From assembly GCF_026016445.1 (NCBI RefSeq), contig NZ_CP096147.1, positions 3,012,501 to 3,076,500 of the forward strand: a stretch of DNA of 64,000 nucleotides, in the 5' to 3' direction. Every line of letters begins with the position of its first letter. Position 1 is the stretch's first letter. The translations under genes and the position numbers were made by a program. Below, piece by piece: positions 1 to 8,535 of the stretch. This DNA comes from Cognatishimia activa. Its GTDB lineage: Bacteria; Pseudomonadota; Alphaproteobacteria; Rhodobacterales; Rhodobacteraceae. The notes below the pieces were generated by a model. The model saw only the letters and a list, made by a program, of their open reading frames with translations. It did no database searches and was not told where the DNA came from.

Positions 1-660
1 AAAGAAGTCTTCGGTGGTACCGGTAAGAACTTCCTGAACCCAGCTCTGACGGGCCGTGCGTTCCTTTACTTTGCTTATCCTGCACAGATGTCTGGCGACA
101 CAATCTGGACGCCTGTTGACGGGTTCTCTGGCGCGACAGCTCTGTCCGTTGGTGCATCCGAGGGTTACGCAGCTCTGCCAGAGCGCGGGTTGGAATGGTC
201 TGACGCCTTCTTTGGCATGATGCAGGGTTCCATCGGTGAGACCTCCACACTGGCTTGTCTGATCGGTCTGGGCTTCCTGTTGATTACAAAGATCGCCAAC
301 TGGCGTCTGGTTGTGGGTTGCCTGGCGGGTATGATTGCCTTCTCTAGCCTGCTCAACCTGATTGGTTCTGACAGCAACCCAATGTTCGCAATGCCTTGGT
401 ACTGGCACCTCGTGATTGGTGGCTACGCCTTCGGTCTGGCCTTCATGGTGACCGAACCTGTGTCTGCCTCCCACACCAACCTTGGTCGCTATATCTATGG
501 TGCGCTGATTGGTTTCATGGTTGTGATGATCCGTGTGATCAACCCGGCTTTCCCGGAAGGCATGATGCTGGCAATCTTGTTCGGTAACGTCTTTGCTCCT
601 TTGATCGACTACTTCGTCGTTCAGGCAAACATCAAACGCAGGGCGAAACGCAATGTCTGA
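1..660 (+). CDS. nqrB: Na+-translocating NADH:quinone reductase subunit B (5' partial)
   Basis: Membrane subunit of the Na+-NQR complex, which oxidises NADH, reduces ubiquinone and pumps sodium out of the cell. The frame is open from base 1, so the true start lies left of the window; 219 residues are visible, roughly the C-terminal half of a usual 410-residue NqrB. Near visible residues 43-48 the SGATAL motif carries the threonine that binds FMN covalently in this family. Several hydrophobic helices follow, and the tail is basic. The last 8 bases overlap nqrC, consistent with translational coupling. The gene order B-C-D-E-F that follows is the standard nqr order. Identification is secure; only the missing 5' end is unknown. 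Confidence 0.96.
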   Translation, partial: KEVFGGTGKNFLNPALTGRAFLYFAYPAQMSGDTIWTPVDGFSGATALSVGASEGYAALPERGLEWSDAFFGMMQGSIGETSTLACLIGLGFLLITKIANWRLVVGCLAGMIAFSSLLNLIGSDSNPMFAMPWYWHLVIGGYAFGLAFMVTEPVSASHTNLGRYIYGALIGFMVVMIRVINPAFPEGMMLAILFGNVFAPLIDYFVVQANIKRRAKRNV

Positions 661-1459
661 GACTAACGAAAACAAAGGCTTCATTCGCCGTTTCCTAGAC
701 GCGCCAGCGGACTCCGTTGGCAAGACTGTCTTCGTCGCTGTTGCTCTGTGTCTGGTTGCTTCGATGATCGTTTCTGCAGCGGCTGTGGCCCTGCGTCCGA
801 TCCAGGAAGTGAATGCACTGAAAGACAAGCAGATCAACATTCTGCAGGTCGCTGGCATTTATGACCCGAACCAAGATGTGGTCGAAGCATTCGCTGCGTT
901 TGAGCCGCAGGTTGTTGAACTGGCTACTGGTGCTTTCACAGATCAGTTTGATCCAGCGAGCTTTGATGATCGCGCAGCGGCTGAAGACCCTGCAACCTCT
1001 GTCGCTCTGACAGACGATCCAGCGGGCATTGGCCGCAAAGGGAACTTTGCAACTGTTTACCTGCTGCGTGATGAAGCCGGCGCGATCGACAAGGTGATCC
1101 TGCCGATCCACGGCTACGGTCTGTGGTCTACGCTTTATGGCTTTGTGGCGCTGGAAGAGAACGGCAACGACATCTTCGCGCTGCAGTTCTACGAGCACGC
1201 TGAAACACCTGGCCTGGGTGCGGAAGTCGACAACCCACGCTGGAAAGCGCTGTGGAACGGCAAGAAGCTGACAGACGCAAACGGTGATCTTCAGATCAGC
1301 GTTTCCAAGGCCGCTCCTGCGACAGGTGCTGACTATCATATCGATGCACTGGCCGGTGCAACGCTGACTTCTGTTGGTGTGCATAACCTTGTGCAATTCT
1401 GGATGGGTGAATCTGGTTTCGCTCCATTCCTGAGCAATCTTAAGGAAGGGAAGCTGTAA
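653..1459 (+). CDS. nqrC: Na+-NQR subunit C
   Basis: 268 residues, close to the normal family length. One N-terminal membrane helix (about residues 23-45) anchors a periplasmic FMN-binding domain. Near residue 237 the stretch AGATLTS holds the threonine that receives FMN through a phosphoester bond, attached by the flavin transferase ApbE in characterised systems. The residue before GAT is Ala rather than the common Ser. The start overlaps the nqrB stop by 8 bases and the stop shares one base with the nqrD start, so the gene is tightly coupled in the operon. No apbE is visible in this window. The call follows from context and the FMN motif. Confidence 0.96.
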   Translation: MSETNENKGFIRRFLDAPADSVGKTVFVAVALCLVASMIVSAAAVALRPIQEVNALKDKQINILQVAGIYDPNQDVVEAFAAFEPQVVELATGAFTDQFDPASFDDRAAAEDPATSVALTDDPAGIGRKGNFATVYLLRDEAGAIDKVILPIHGYGLWSTLYGFVALEENGNDIFALQFYEHAETPGLGAEVDNPRWKALWNGKKLTDANGDLQISVSKAAPATGADYHIDALAGATLTSVGVHNLVQFWMGESGFAPFLSNLKEGKL

Positions 1460-2112
1460 TGGCGCAGACACGCAGAACCATGCTGATCGACCCATTGGTC
1501 GATAACAACCCGATCACCTTGCAAGTTCTGGGCATTTGTTCCGCGCTTGCGGTGACCTCTTCCTTGCAGGTTGCGCTGGTGATGACCATCGCGGTGACCT
1601 TAGTGACAGCTTTTGCCTCCATGTTCATCTCGATCATTCGCAACCAAATCCCAGGTTCCATCCGGATCATCGTTCAGATGATCATCATCGCGAGCCTCGT
1701 GATCCTCGTTGACCAAGTCCTGAAGGCCTACGCCTTTGAGATTTCCAAGACCCTGTCGGTCTTTGTGGGCCTGATCATCACGAACTGTATCGTGATGGGC
1801 CGTGCCGAAGCCTTTGCAATGAAAAACCCACCGCTTGATAGCTTTATCGACGGTGTTGGCAACGGTTTGGGCTACGGCGTGATCCTGATGCTCGTTGGTT
1901 TCTTCCGCGAACTCTTTGGGTCCGGCAGCCTCTTTGGCGTGACCATCCTGGAAACCGTCAACAACGGTGGCTGGTATGTGCCAAACGGCATGCTGCTGCT
2001 GCCACCATCCGCATTCTTCATCATCGGTCTGATCATCTGGGCCTTCCGCGCATGGAAGCCAGAGCAAGTTGAAGAGCGTGAATATAAAATCCAGCAGGTG
2101 GAGGCACACTGA
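1459..2112 (+). CDS. nqrD: Na+-NQR subunit D
   Basis: 217 residues with about six hydrophobic helices, an integral membrane subunit of Na+-NQR. Together with NqrE it is known to hold an iron centre between inverted half-helices. Cys27 (in GICSAL) and a second Cys near residue 111 (in TNCIVMG) sit where the iron-ligating cysteines of this family lie. The ATG overlaps the stop of nqrC by one base (TAATG) and the TGA overlaps the nqrE start by one base (TGATG), so translation is probably coupled throughout. Sequence, length and position all agree with NqrD. Confidence 0.96.
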   Translation: MAQTRRTMLIDPLVDNNPITLQVLGICSALAVTSSLQVALVMTIAVTLVTAFASMFISIIRNQIPGSIRIIVQMIIIASLVILVDQVLKAYAFEISKTLSVFVGLIITNCIVMGRAEAFAMKNPPLDSFIDGVGNGLGYGVILMLVGFFRELFGSGSLFGVTILETVNNGGWYVPNGMLLLPPSAFFIIGLIIWAFRAWKPEQVEEREYKIQQVEAH

Positions 2113-2720
2113 TGGAAGCCTATCTTTCCCTCGCGGTTAAGGCGATTTTCGTCGAAAACCTTGCGCTGTCCTTCTTCCTTGGCATGTGTACCTTTATTGC
2201 GGTGTCCAAGAAGATCTCGACCGCTATCGGTCTGGGCATCTCTGTGATGGTCGTGCAGTCCATCACTGTTCCAGCCAACAACCTGATCCTGACCTACCTT
2301 CTGGCGCCGGGCGCGCTGGCTTGGGCGGGTTTTGACAATGTCGACCTGACCTTCCTTGGTCTGATTTCCTACATCGGTGTTATCGCCGCGCTGGTTCAGA
2401 TCCTTGAGATGGTTTTGGATAAGTACTTCCCACCGCTCTACAACGCTCTGGGGGTCTTCCTGCCGCTGATCACAGTGAACTGTGCGATCCTCGGTGGCTC
2501 GCTCTTCATGGTGGAGCGTGGTTATGACTTCGGTGAATCCGTGACCTACGGCGTAAGCTCTGGTTTCGGCTGGGCTCTGGCGATCACTGCGATGGCGGGT
2601 GTGCGTGAGAAGCTGAAGTACTCTGACATTCCTGATGGTCTTCAGGGTCTGGGTATCACCTTCATCACAGCGGGTCTGATGGCAATGGCCTTCATGTCCT
2701 TCTCTGGCGTGAAACTCTAA
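2112..2720 (+). CDS. nqrE: Na+-NQR subunit E
   Basis: 202 residues, six predicted membrane helices, the pseudo-symmetric partner of NqrD. Cys26 (LGMCTF) and a second Cys near residue 120 (VNCAILGG) match the iron-binding positions of the NqrD/NqrE pair. The protein is very hydrophobic with short polar loops. The start is coupled to nqrD by TGATG. A 13-base gap with a purine-rich GGGAG separates it from the TTG start of nqrF. I infer a standard role in quinone-reducing, sodium-pumping electron transfer in the cytoplasmic membrane. Confidence 0.96.
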   Translation: MEAYLSLAVKAIFVENLALSFFLGMCTFIAVSKKISTAIGLGISVMVVQSITVPANNLILTYLLAPGALAWAGFDNVDLTFLGLISYIGVIAALVQILEMVLDKYFPPLYNALGVFLPLITVNCAILGGSLFMVERGYDFGESVTYGVSSGFGWALAITAMAGVREKLKYSDIPDGLQGLGITFITAGLMAMAFMSFSGVKL

Positions 2721-2733
2721 GGGAGCTGAGAAC

Positions 2734-3957
2734 TTGGAAACTTTTGGCCTTGGCATCATCCTTTTCACGCTGATCGTTCTGGCGCTGGTCACCATCATTC
2801 TGGCTGCGCGTTCGAAACTGGTGTCGACGGGTAACGTCAACATCACGATCAATGGTGAGAAAACCGTTTCTGTTCCAGCGGGTGGCAAACTGCTGCAAAC
2901 GCTGGCAGAGCAAAAACTCTTTGTGCCTTCTGCCTGTGGTGGCGGTGGTACTTGTGCGCAATGTCGTGTGCGTGTGCATTCCGGTGGCGGCTCCATCCTG
3001 CCTACCGAAGAAAGCCACATCACCAAGCGCGAAGCCTCTTGCGGCGACCGTCTGTCCTGTCAGGTGGCTGTGAAGCAAGACATGGAAATCGAAGTTCCTG
3101 AAGAGGTCTTCGGCGTGAAGAAGTGGGAATGTACTGTACGTTCCAACGACAACGTTGCGACCTTCATCAAGAACCTCGTTCTTGAGCTTCCAGAAGGCGA
3201 AGACGTGAACTTCCGCGCTGGTGGTTACATTCAGATTGAAGCGCCCGCGCACAAACTGAACTACACCGACTTCGACATCGGCGAAGAGTACCGTGAAGAT
3301 TGGGACAAGTTTAACCTGTGGCAGTATAACTCCACAGTGACTGAGCCAATCGAACGTGCTTATTCCATGGCGAACTACCCGGACGAAAAAGGCTTGATCA
3401 TGCTGAACGTCCGTGTGGCTTCTCCACCTCCGGGTTCCACAGGCATTCCAGCCGGTCAGATGTCTTCTTACATCTTCAACCTGAAGCCAGGTGACAAGGT
3501 GACGATCTCTGGTCCGTTCGGTGAATTCTTTGCACGCGAAACCAAGAAAGAGATGGTCTTTATTGGTGGTGGTGCCGGTATGGCGCCGATGCGTTCGCAC
3601 ATCTTCGACCAGCTCAAGCGTTTGGAAAACCGTGATCGCAAGATCACATTCTGGTACGGTGCGCGCTCTAAGAAAGAGATGTTCTTTGTTGAGGACTTTG
3701 ACAGTCTTGCCAAAGAATTCGACAACTTTGAATGGCATGTTGCATTGTCTGATGCGCTGCCAGAGGACGATTGGGGCGGCCTGACGGGCTTCATCCACAA
3801 CGTCCTGCACGATGAATATCTGAAGGATCACCCGAACCCCGAAGATTGCGAATACTACATGTGTGGCCCGCCCATCATGAACCAATCCGTGATCAACATG
3901 CTTTTGGAAATGGGCGTGGATCGCGAAGACATCATGCTGGATGATTTCGGCGGATAA
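2734..3957 (+). CDS. nqrF: Na+-NQR subunit F, NADH-oxidising ferredoxin reductase
   Basis: 407 residues. Order of parts: N-terminal membrane helix (about 5-25); 2Fe-2S ferredoxin domain with Cys68, Cys74, Cys77 and Cys109 in the expected C-x5-C-x2-C...C spacing; FAD domain with RAYSMANYP near residue 208; NADH domain with [12 protein letters not shown] and a C-terminal [12 protein letters not shown] motif. It takes electrons from NADH and feeds the complex. The start is TTG at 2734, supported by GGGAG about 9 bases upstream and by the absence of an upstream ATG in frame. This is the last operon gene and is followed at once by an intrinsic terminator. No nqrM-like gene is seen after it. Confidence 0.97.
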   Translation: METFGLGIILFTLIVLALVTIILAARSKLVSTGNVNITINGEKTVSVPAGGKLLQTLAEQKLFVPSACGGGGTCAQCRVRVHSGGGSILPTEESHITKREASCGDRLSCQVAVKQDMEIEVPEEVFGVKKWECTVRSNDNVATFIKNLVLELPEGEDVNFRAGGYIQIEAPAHKLNYTDFDIGEEYREDWDKFNLWQYNSTVTEPIERAYSMANYPDEKGLIMLNVRVASPPPGSTGIPAGQMSSYIFNLKPGDKVTISGPFGEFFARETKKEMVFIGGGAGMAPMRSHIFDQLKRLENRDRKITFWYGARSKKEMFFVEDFDSLAKEFDNFEWHVALSDALPEDDWGGLTGFIHNVLHDEYLKDHPNPEDCEYYMCGPPIMNQSVINMLLEMGVDREDIMLDDFGG

Positions 3958-3964
3958 GATTTGA

Positions 3965-3992
3965 GGGTCAGGGCAATGCTCTGGCCCTTTTT
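3965..3992 (+). terminator. Intrinsic terminator of the nqr operon
   Basis: A 10-bp GC-rich hairpin (arms 3965-3974 and 3978-3987, with two G-T wobble pairs) is followed directly by a five-T run and further T-rich sequence. It begins 7 bases after the nqrF stop. Confidence 0.85.
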
Positions 3993-4005
3993 CTATTTTA
4001 TGACA

Positions 4006-4057
4006 GACCATTGGTCGCGCTTGTAAAAACCGAATTTGTCGCGATAACATAGCGCTA
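4006..4057 (+). promoter_or_regulatory. Candidate promoter and LacI-family operator
   Basis: Upstream of the regulator lies an 8-bp perfect palindrome TAGCGCTA (4050-4057) inside ATAACATAGCGCTAACAG. One half (GCTAAC) matches the half-site usual for GntR/LacI-type operators with a central CG. A second dyad, GACCATTGGTC (4006-4016), lies 34 bases further upstream. The palindrome sits just before the Shine-Dalgarno, which would suit autorepression. This is inference from sequence symmetry only. Confidence 0.45.
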
Positions 4058-4077
4058 ACAGTCAAAGGATGATTTTT

Positions 4078-5097
4078 GTGGCCACAGACGAACACCGCTC
4101 CCTGACATTGCGCGACGTATCCGAAGCTTCTGGCGTTTCAGAGATGACCGTGAGTCGGGTTTTGCGAAACCGCGGCGACGTATCTGCGGCGACCAGACAG
4201 AAGGTTCTGAAGGCGGCGAAAGAGCTAGGATATGTGCCCAATAAGATCGCGGGTGCTCTGGCGAGCCAACGTGTGAACTTGGTTGCCGTGATTATCCCTT
4301 CTTTGTCCAATATGGTGTTCCCAGAAGTTCTGAGCGGTATTAGCGAAGTCCTTGAGGACACCGAACTTCAGCCTGTTGTTGGCGTGACCGACTATCTTCC
4401 TGAGAAGGAAGAAAAGGTGCTTTATGAGATGCTGTCGTGGCGCCCGTCGGGTGTGATTATTGCAGGTCTTGAGCATTCTGATGCAGCGAAGGCCATGATG
4501 CGGGCTTCAGGTATTCCTGTCGTGGAAATCATGGATGTGGACGGTAAGCCGGTTGATGCGGCTGTTGGCATCTCTCACCGTCGCGCTGGCAGAGAAATGG
4601 CCAAGGCGATCCTAAAGGCGGGCTATCAGAACATCGGCTTCCTGGGCACTAAAATGCCGCTGGATCACCGTGCTCGGAAGCGTTTTGAAGGCTTCACCGA
4701 GGCGCTCGCTAAGGGTGGCGTCGAAGTGATAGATCAGGAATTCTACTCAGGCGGATCGGCGCTGGCTAAGGGCCGCGAGATGACAGAGAACATCCTCGAA
4801 CGCTCTCCTGATATCGATTTCCTCTATTACTCGAACGATATGATTGGCGCAGGTGGACTTCTTTATCTTTTAGAGAAAGGTGTCGATATACCTGGAGAGA
4901 TCGGCCTTGCTGGTTTCAACGGTGTTGAACTCCTGCAGGGTCTACCACGCCAATTGGCAAGTATGGATGCCTGCAGACGTGAATCTGGGCGCAAGGCGGC
5001 AGAAATCATTGCGTCGCGGGTGAAAGATGAACCTTGTGAGTCTCTTGTAGAATTGAGCCCTAAGATCGCCTTCGGAGACACGTTGAAGCGTCGCTGA
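4078..5097 (+). CDS. LacI-family transcriptional regulator (GntR gluconate-type)
   Basis: About 339 residues. An N-terminal LacI helix-turn-helix (about residues 8-30, TLRDVSEASGVSEMTVSRVL) is followed by the hinge and a periplasmic-binding-protein-like effector domain that begins VAVIIPSLSNMVFPEVL, very like the gluconate repressor subgroup. An in-frame ATG at 4069 abuts AAAGGA (4064-4069) and has no room for a Shine-Dalgarno. GTG at 4078 is spaced 8 bases from it, so I take GTG. No sugar-catabolic gene is adjacent: nqr lies before and the convergent glycosyltransferase begins 24 bases after the stop. The target is therefore unknown; the effector may be a sugar acid by family analogy. Confidence 0.88.
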   Translation: MATDEHRSLTLRDVSEASGVSEMTVSRVLRNRGDVSAATRQKVLKAAKELGYVPNKIAGALASQRVNLVAVIIPSLSNMVFPEVLSGISEVLEDTELQPVVGVTDYLPEKEEKVLYEMLSWRPSGVIIAGLEHSDAAKAMMRASGIPVVEIMDVDGKPVDAAVGISHRRAGREMAKAILKAGYQNIGFLGTKMPLDHRARKRFEGFTEALAKGGVEVIDQEFYSGGSALAKGREMTENILERSPDIDFLYYSNDMIGAGGLLYLLEKGVDIPGEIGLAGFNGVELLQGLPRQLASMDACRRESGRKAAEIIASRVKDEPCESLVELSPKIAFGDTLKRR

Positions 5098-5121
5098 TCG
5101 GCGTAGCCAAAATCTCTGTTA

Positions 5122-7350
5122 TTAATGTGCTGTCGTTTCTTGTCGTTCGACGGTGAAGAAGTAATCCTTCGGGTGATCTCCAAAGACGACTTCATCGGGA
5201 ACCACATCTGGTCCGGCTAAGAATACATTGGCCCCAAAATGTGGCAGCTGCTTGGAGAGCCGCTGCATGCGGTCGCCCGTCAGGTCTTGGTAAAAATTTG
5301 CGTAGTTTTCGGTGGCTTTTAGCTCATCGATTTTCGCGCGATGTGCTTCAACGCATTTCTGGTGCATCGACGCAATCTCTGGGTCAGCCAGCATCCGATC
5401 CATTTCCGCCTGTAAGGCGGGTAGCATGCGCTTAATGGAATGGTCTTCCCCCACGTTGTGGTTCATGCGGAACCAATAGGCCAAACCTTGATCTCGATCG
5501 ACGTGGTTCACACGCCCACGGTCACGTTTTACGAGGAAACTTTCAGCGGATCGAACGGCATAGTGGTTCAGAGACACCAGATCGTACCCGACGGTATCTT
5601 GAGTCGACCGCCACGCGTTGCGGAAGAACTCCTTGGGCATCGGTTTTCCTGACCCATTCACCCAGTTGATGTCTTTCCAAAGCTGCGGATTCAGACCTTT
5701 GGGCCGATGTACACCGAGCTTTTTAAAGAGCCCGATGTTGCGGAAGAGCGTCTTGAATCCCCATGCCTGATGGGGCTTGCGCGTCATCTCATGAGCACAG
5801 CGGGTGTAATCGCCAATAATCGGACGATCCACGAATTCATGGATGTCGGAATTTCCGAAGAGCCGCCAGGTGAGCGAGATCATATTGGCATCGCCTACCG
5901 CCTCAAAGAGCGCTTTGAGCGTGCCGTCCCCGGTCTTGATGTTGATGAACTCATCGACATCCATGCAGATTACCCAATCAGCGTTCTTGATGATGTCTTC
6001 TTCTTCACCAGCTTGCAGAGCTGCGTGCTGCGGCTTCAGGTCTGTATCTCGAAATGGGTTGTCGCGATGTTGCAGGATGCCTTTTGCCTGCAGAAGATCG
6101 TGAAACTCGTCGGTGCCATCCGTGCAGTCATTGGTGAAGACCAGGAAGTTATCAACCCCGATAGCGCGATGATAGGCGATCCATTCCAAAATGAATGGAC
6201 CTTCGTTTTTCATCGTGGTGATAATGGTGACGGAATTTTTGCTGGTATCGATTTTGGGCGATTTGAGAACCGGCATTCTGACCGGTTTATGTTTGAAGTG
6301 TTTCTGCGACAAATCGAGCAGCAGCTCATCTTCAATGAGAGAAGTCTTAGGAACGATCCGTGACACGCTATCCACTGGATGCCTTAACCCCATGAAGCGC
6401 ATAAACTGAGCTGGTTTAGAGGCATCGACTGGGGCACCCACTACGCGAACAAAGCGCCATACTGTATTCTCGCCGGTCTTTCTGGGGGAGATGCACCAGC
6501 GCGTTCGCGCTTTGGCGGCATCAAACTGACGGCATATGTGATCGGCAAATTGCACGTCGTCAGAGGGACGTATACGCCACGGATAACAATGGTGTCCCTC
6601 GAGTGCGACAACCCCTTCAGCCTGAGCGCGATCAAAAACCGATGCCTGTCGGTCCCGCAATAGAAGGTCGGTAATATCCAACTGAGCCACCGCGCGCGCG
6701 GTGTTCAAAAATCGGTGGCGTAGAAGCTCAAACACTCCGAGTTGACCAAGCGGAGATGTCCATGGGTCGGATTCTGGCACCTCCATGCGGTCCTTGCCCG
6801 GTGCATCCGGCGCTGAAAACGGGTGATGCTCGTGGGGCATGTCAGGTTCACCCAGGGCGGTATCAAATTGAACCACCACCAATTTTTTCAGTCCGTCAAT
6901 TTCGGTTAGGCTATTCTGAAGTTGCGCGAGGTATTCTTGGTTCTCACCGATCTTTGCCCGATCCACGATCAACGCGGCTTCAAGGCCCTGTGTTTCGACA
7001 TGCCAACGGAGCCAATCCAGCGTGATTTCAGCCGTTTGCCCATTGCGAAACGCCAGCGCGGTATTCAATCCCCGAAAGAGCTGCAGATTTGGCTGAGAAA
7101 GCTCTAGCTCAGCCACTTCCTCATCAAGGCATATGTTGGGTTTAGTCGGGCCTGTTGCTTCAACAATCAGAGCTTCTCCGATTGAGCGCTGACCCTTAAA
7201 TGTCGTGCCTGCCACGGGAGAGAGATTGCGCAGGTCACGGCCCGCGGCAAAGAATATACGACCCCCGTTGCCGGAAGCAATTGCATCCAGAACAATCGCC
7301 GATCCTACGCGCTGATGCGCGATTGGAATGTGATGAAAGGCGGCCCGCAT
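5122..7350 (-). CDS. Large glycosyltransferase family 2 protein with a degenerate N-terminal repeat
   Basis: 742 residues. The C-terminal half (about residue 375 on) is a GT2-type domain (Glyco_tranf_2_4 style): TIITTMKNEGPFILEWIAYH, FTNDCTDGTDEF, then the metal-binding MDVDEF and SLTWRLFG. The N-terminal half seems to be a decayed copy of the same fold: DWLRWHVETQGLE aligns with EWIAYHRAIGVDN, and LDITDLLL stands where the DVDEF motif should be. No membrane helix or signal peptide is evident, so it is probably cytosolic and may act on envelope or exopolysaccharide. It lies just downstream of a 350-residue paralogue on the same strand (34-base gap). Acceptor and donor are unknown. Confidence 0.8.
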   Translation of the reverse strand: MRAAFHHIPIAHQRVGSAIVLDAIASGNGGRIFFAAGRDLRNLSPVAGTTFKGQRSIGEALIVEATGPTKPNICLDEEVAELELSQPNLQLFRGLNTALAFRNGQTAEITLDWLRWHVETQGLEAALIVDRAKIGENQEYLAQLQNSLTEIDGLKKLVVVQFDTALGEPDMPHEHHPFSAPDAPGKDRMEVPESDPWTSPLGQLGVFELLRHRFLNTARAVAQLDITDLLLRDRQASVFDRAQAEGVVALEGHHCYPWRIRPSDDVQFADHICRQFDAAKARTRWCISPRKTGENTVWRFVRVVGAPVDASKPAQFMRFMGLRHPVDSVSRIVPKTSLIEDELLLDLSQKHFKHKPVRMPVLKSPKIDTSKNSVTIITTMKNEGPFILEWIAYHRAIGVDNFLVFTNDCTDGTDEFHDLLQAKGILQHRDNPFRDTDLKPQHAALQAGEEEDIIKNADWVICMDVDEFINIKTGDGTLKALFEAVGDANMISLTWRLFGNSDIHEFVDRPIIGDYTRCAHEMTRKPHQAWGFKTLFRNIGLFKKLGVHRPKGLNPQLWKDINWVNGSGKPMPKEFFRNAWRSTQDTVGYDLVSLNHYAVRSAESFLVKRDRGRVNHVDRDQGLAYWFRMNHNVGEDHSIKRMLPALQAEMDRMLADPEIASMHQKCVEAHRAKIDELKATENYANFYQDLTGDRMQRLSKQLPHFGANVFLAGPDVVPDEVVFGDHPKDYFFTVERQETTAH

Positions 7351-7384
7351 TGGCTTGTTTACCTGTCACGCCCTTAACCGGGCT

Positions 7385-8437
7385 TTAATTATCACTGCTT
7401 TTCTGTGCCTCGTGATACCACGAGATCAGCTGTGTCTGCAAATTCTGGGGGACCACTTCGCTGCTACCAGCCGTCACGATTTGAGTTAGCAATTTATGAA
7501 TGTCCGGGTCACGTATCAGATCGGCGGCACGTGCCTGATGCAAAGCAACCGCTTCTGCATGCAGTGCTTCTACACCGGGCAGGGTCATTAGCTTGTCAAA
7601 TTGCGTTTCCGTCGCTGGTCTCATTGCTGCAATCGAGGTGTCTTCAACGGTGTTGAAATTACGCTCCACCCAGTAATTCAAGCCGACTTCCTTTTTACGG
7701 TTAGGAAGCCCACGAGAGCGTTTCAAAAGGAAACCCATCACAGATTTGATGGCGTAGTGGTTGATGTCAGCGAGGGCGCGCGCAGGCGTGCCACCGAACA
7801 TTGAGATCCGGTTCGGTGCCATTGCGAAGTCCTGCGAGAGAAACTTGCCGGACCCATCCACCATAATTGGGCGGCGGGCTTTCATGATGTCCTTTTGCTT
7901 GGGGCGGTGAACCCCCAGCATGTTGAAAGGCCCTGTTGGCTTGAAAATCGTTTTAATCATGCTCGCGGCGATAGGGTAATTCTCGTTGTCAGGAATTGCG
8001 CGCGTGAACTGTTCTGTGATGGGCGCATCTTTCACGTCAATCACGTTGTTATGTCCGAACAACCGCCACTGCAGCACAATCGCATCTGCTTCAGGCGAGA
8101 CAGCACCGATCAGGTCTTCGAAACGATGTTCACCCACCCTGATGTTCACATACTCATCGACATCCGACACCAAAATCCAATCCGCCTTTTTGCGCAACGG
8201 ATGTTTCCAGGCTTCTTTCAAAGCCTGCCACTGGATCGATTGGCCCGTTGTTTTCTCATGCGGAATATGGCGAACAATCCCCGCCATCTGCAGTGCTTTC
8301 AGTAATTTGTCGGTGCCGTCACTGCAGTCATTTGAATAAACAAGAAAATCCGTCACGCCGGCAGCACGATGGTGCGCGATCCACTCTAGCAAATAAGGCG
8401 CTTCGTCTTTGACGGTTGTGATGCAGAGAATACGCAA
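7385..8437 (-). CDS. Glycosyltransferase family 2 protein
   Basis: 350 residues, single GT2-type domain paralogous to the C-terminal half of the downstream 742-residue protein. Shared blocks are ITTVKDEAPYLLEWIAHHRA, YSNDCSDGTDKL, WILVSDVDEYVNI (DxD-like metal site), VLQWRLFGHN and a late NHYAIKSVMGFLLKRSRG. It has no signal peptide. It is transcribed away from znuA on the same strand with a 98-base gap containing a strong hairpin, and leads into the larger paralogue. It probably glycosylates a cell-surface polymer, but substrate cannot be read from sequence. Confidence 0.82.
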   Translation of the reverse strand: MRILCITTVKDEAPYLLEWIAHHRAAGVTDFLVYSNDCSDGTDKLLKALQMAGIVRHIPHEKTTGQSIQWQALKEAWKHPLRKKADWILVSDVDEYVNIRVGEHRFEDLIGAVSPEADAIVLQWRLFGHNNVIDVKDAPITEQFTRAIPDNENYPIAASMIKTIFKPTGPFNMLGVHRPKQKDIMKARRPIMVDGSGKFLSQDFAMAPNRISMFGGTPARALADINHYAIKSVMGFLLKRSRGLPNRKKEVGLNYWVERNFNTVEDTSIAAMRPATETQFDKLMTLPGVEALHAEAVALHQARAADLIRDPDIHKLLTQIVTAGSSEVVPQNLQTQLISWYHEAQKSSDN

Positions 8438-8468
8438 CGGCTCGATCCTGTTTTGGTGGAGAGCCTAT

Positions 8469-8502
8469 CATGCTGCGCCGCGATGAACAGCGGCGCAGCA
8501 TG
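8469..8502. repeat. Perfect 13-bp inverted repeat between znuA and the glycosyltransferases
   Basis: Arms 8469-8481 and 8490-8502 are exact reverse complements with an 8-base loop. A T-run follows only on the plus strand (8504-8508), whereas both flanking genes lie on the minus strand. It may stabilise or end the znuA transcript, or stop antisense transcription. Confidence 0.6.
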
Positions 8503-8535
8503 GTTTTTCATAAGTGAGTCTCGAATGCGACAGGA

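Noticed and set aside
1872..4095. Long open frames on the minus strand opposite nqrDEF (384 and 467 codons)
   Set aside because: They mirror genuine nqr genes, have no family-like motifs, and arise from codon bias on the opposite strand.
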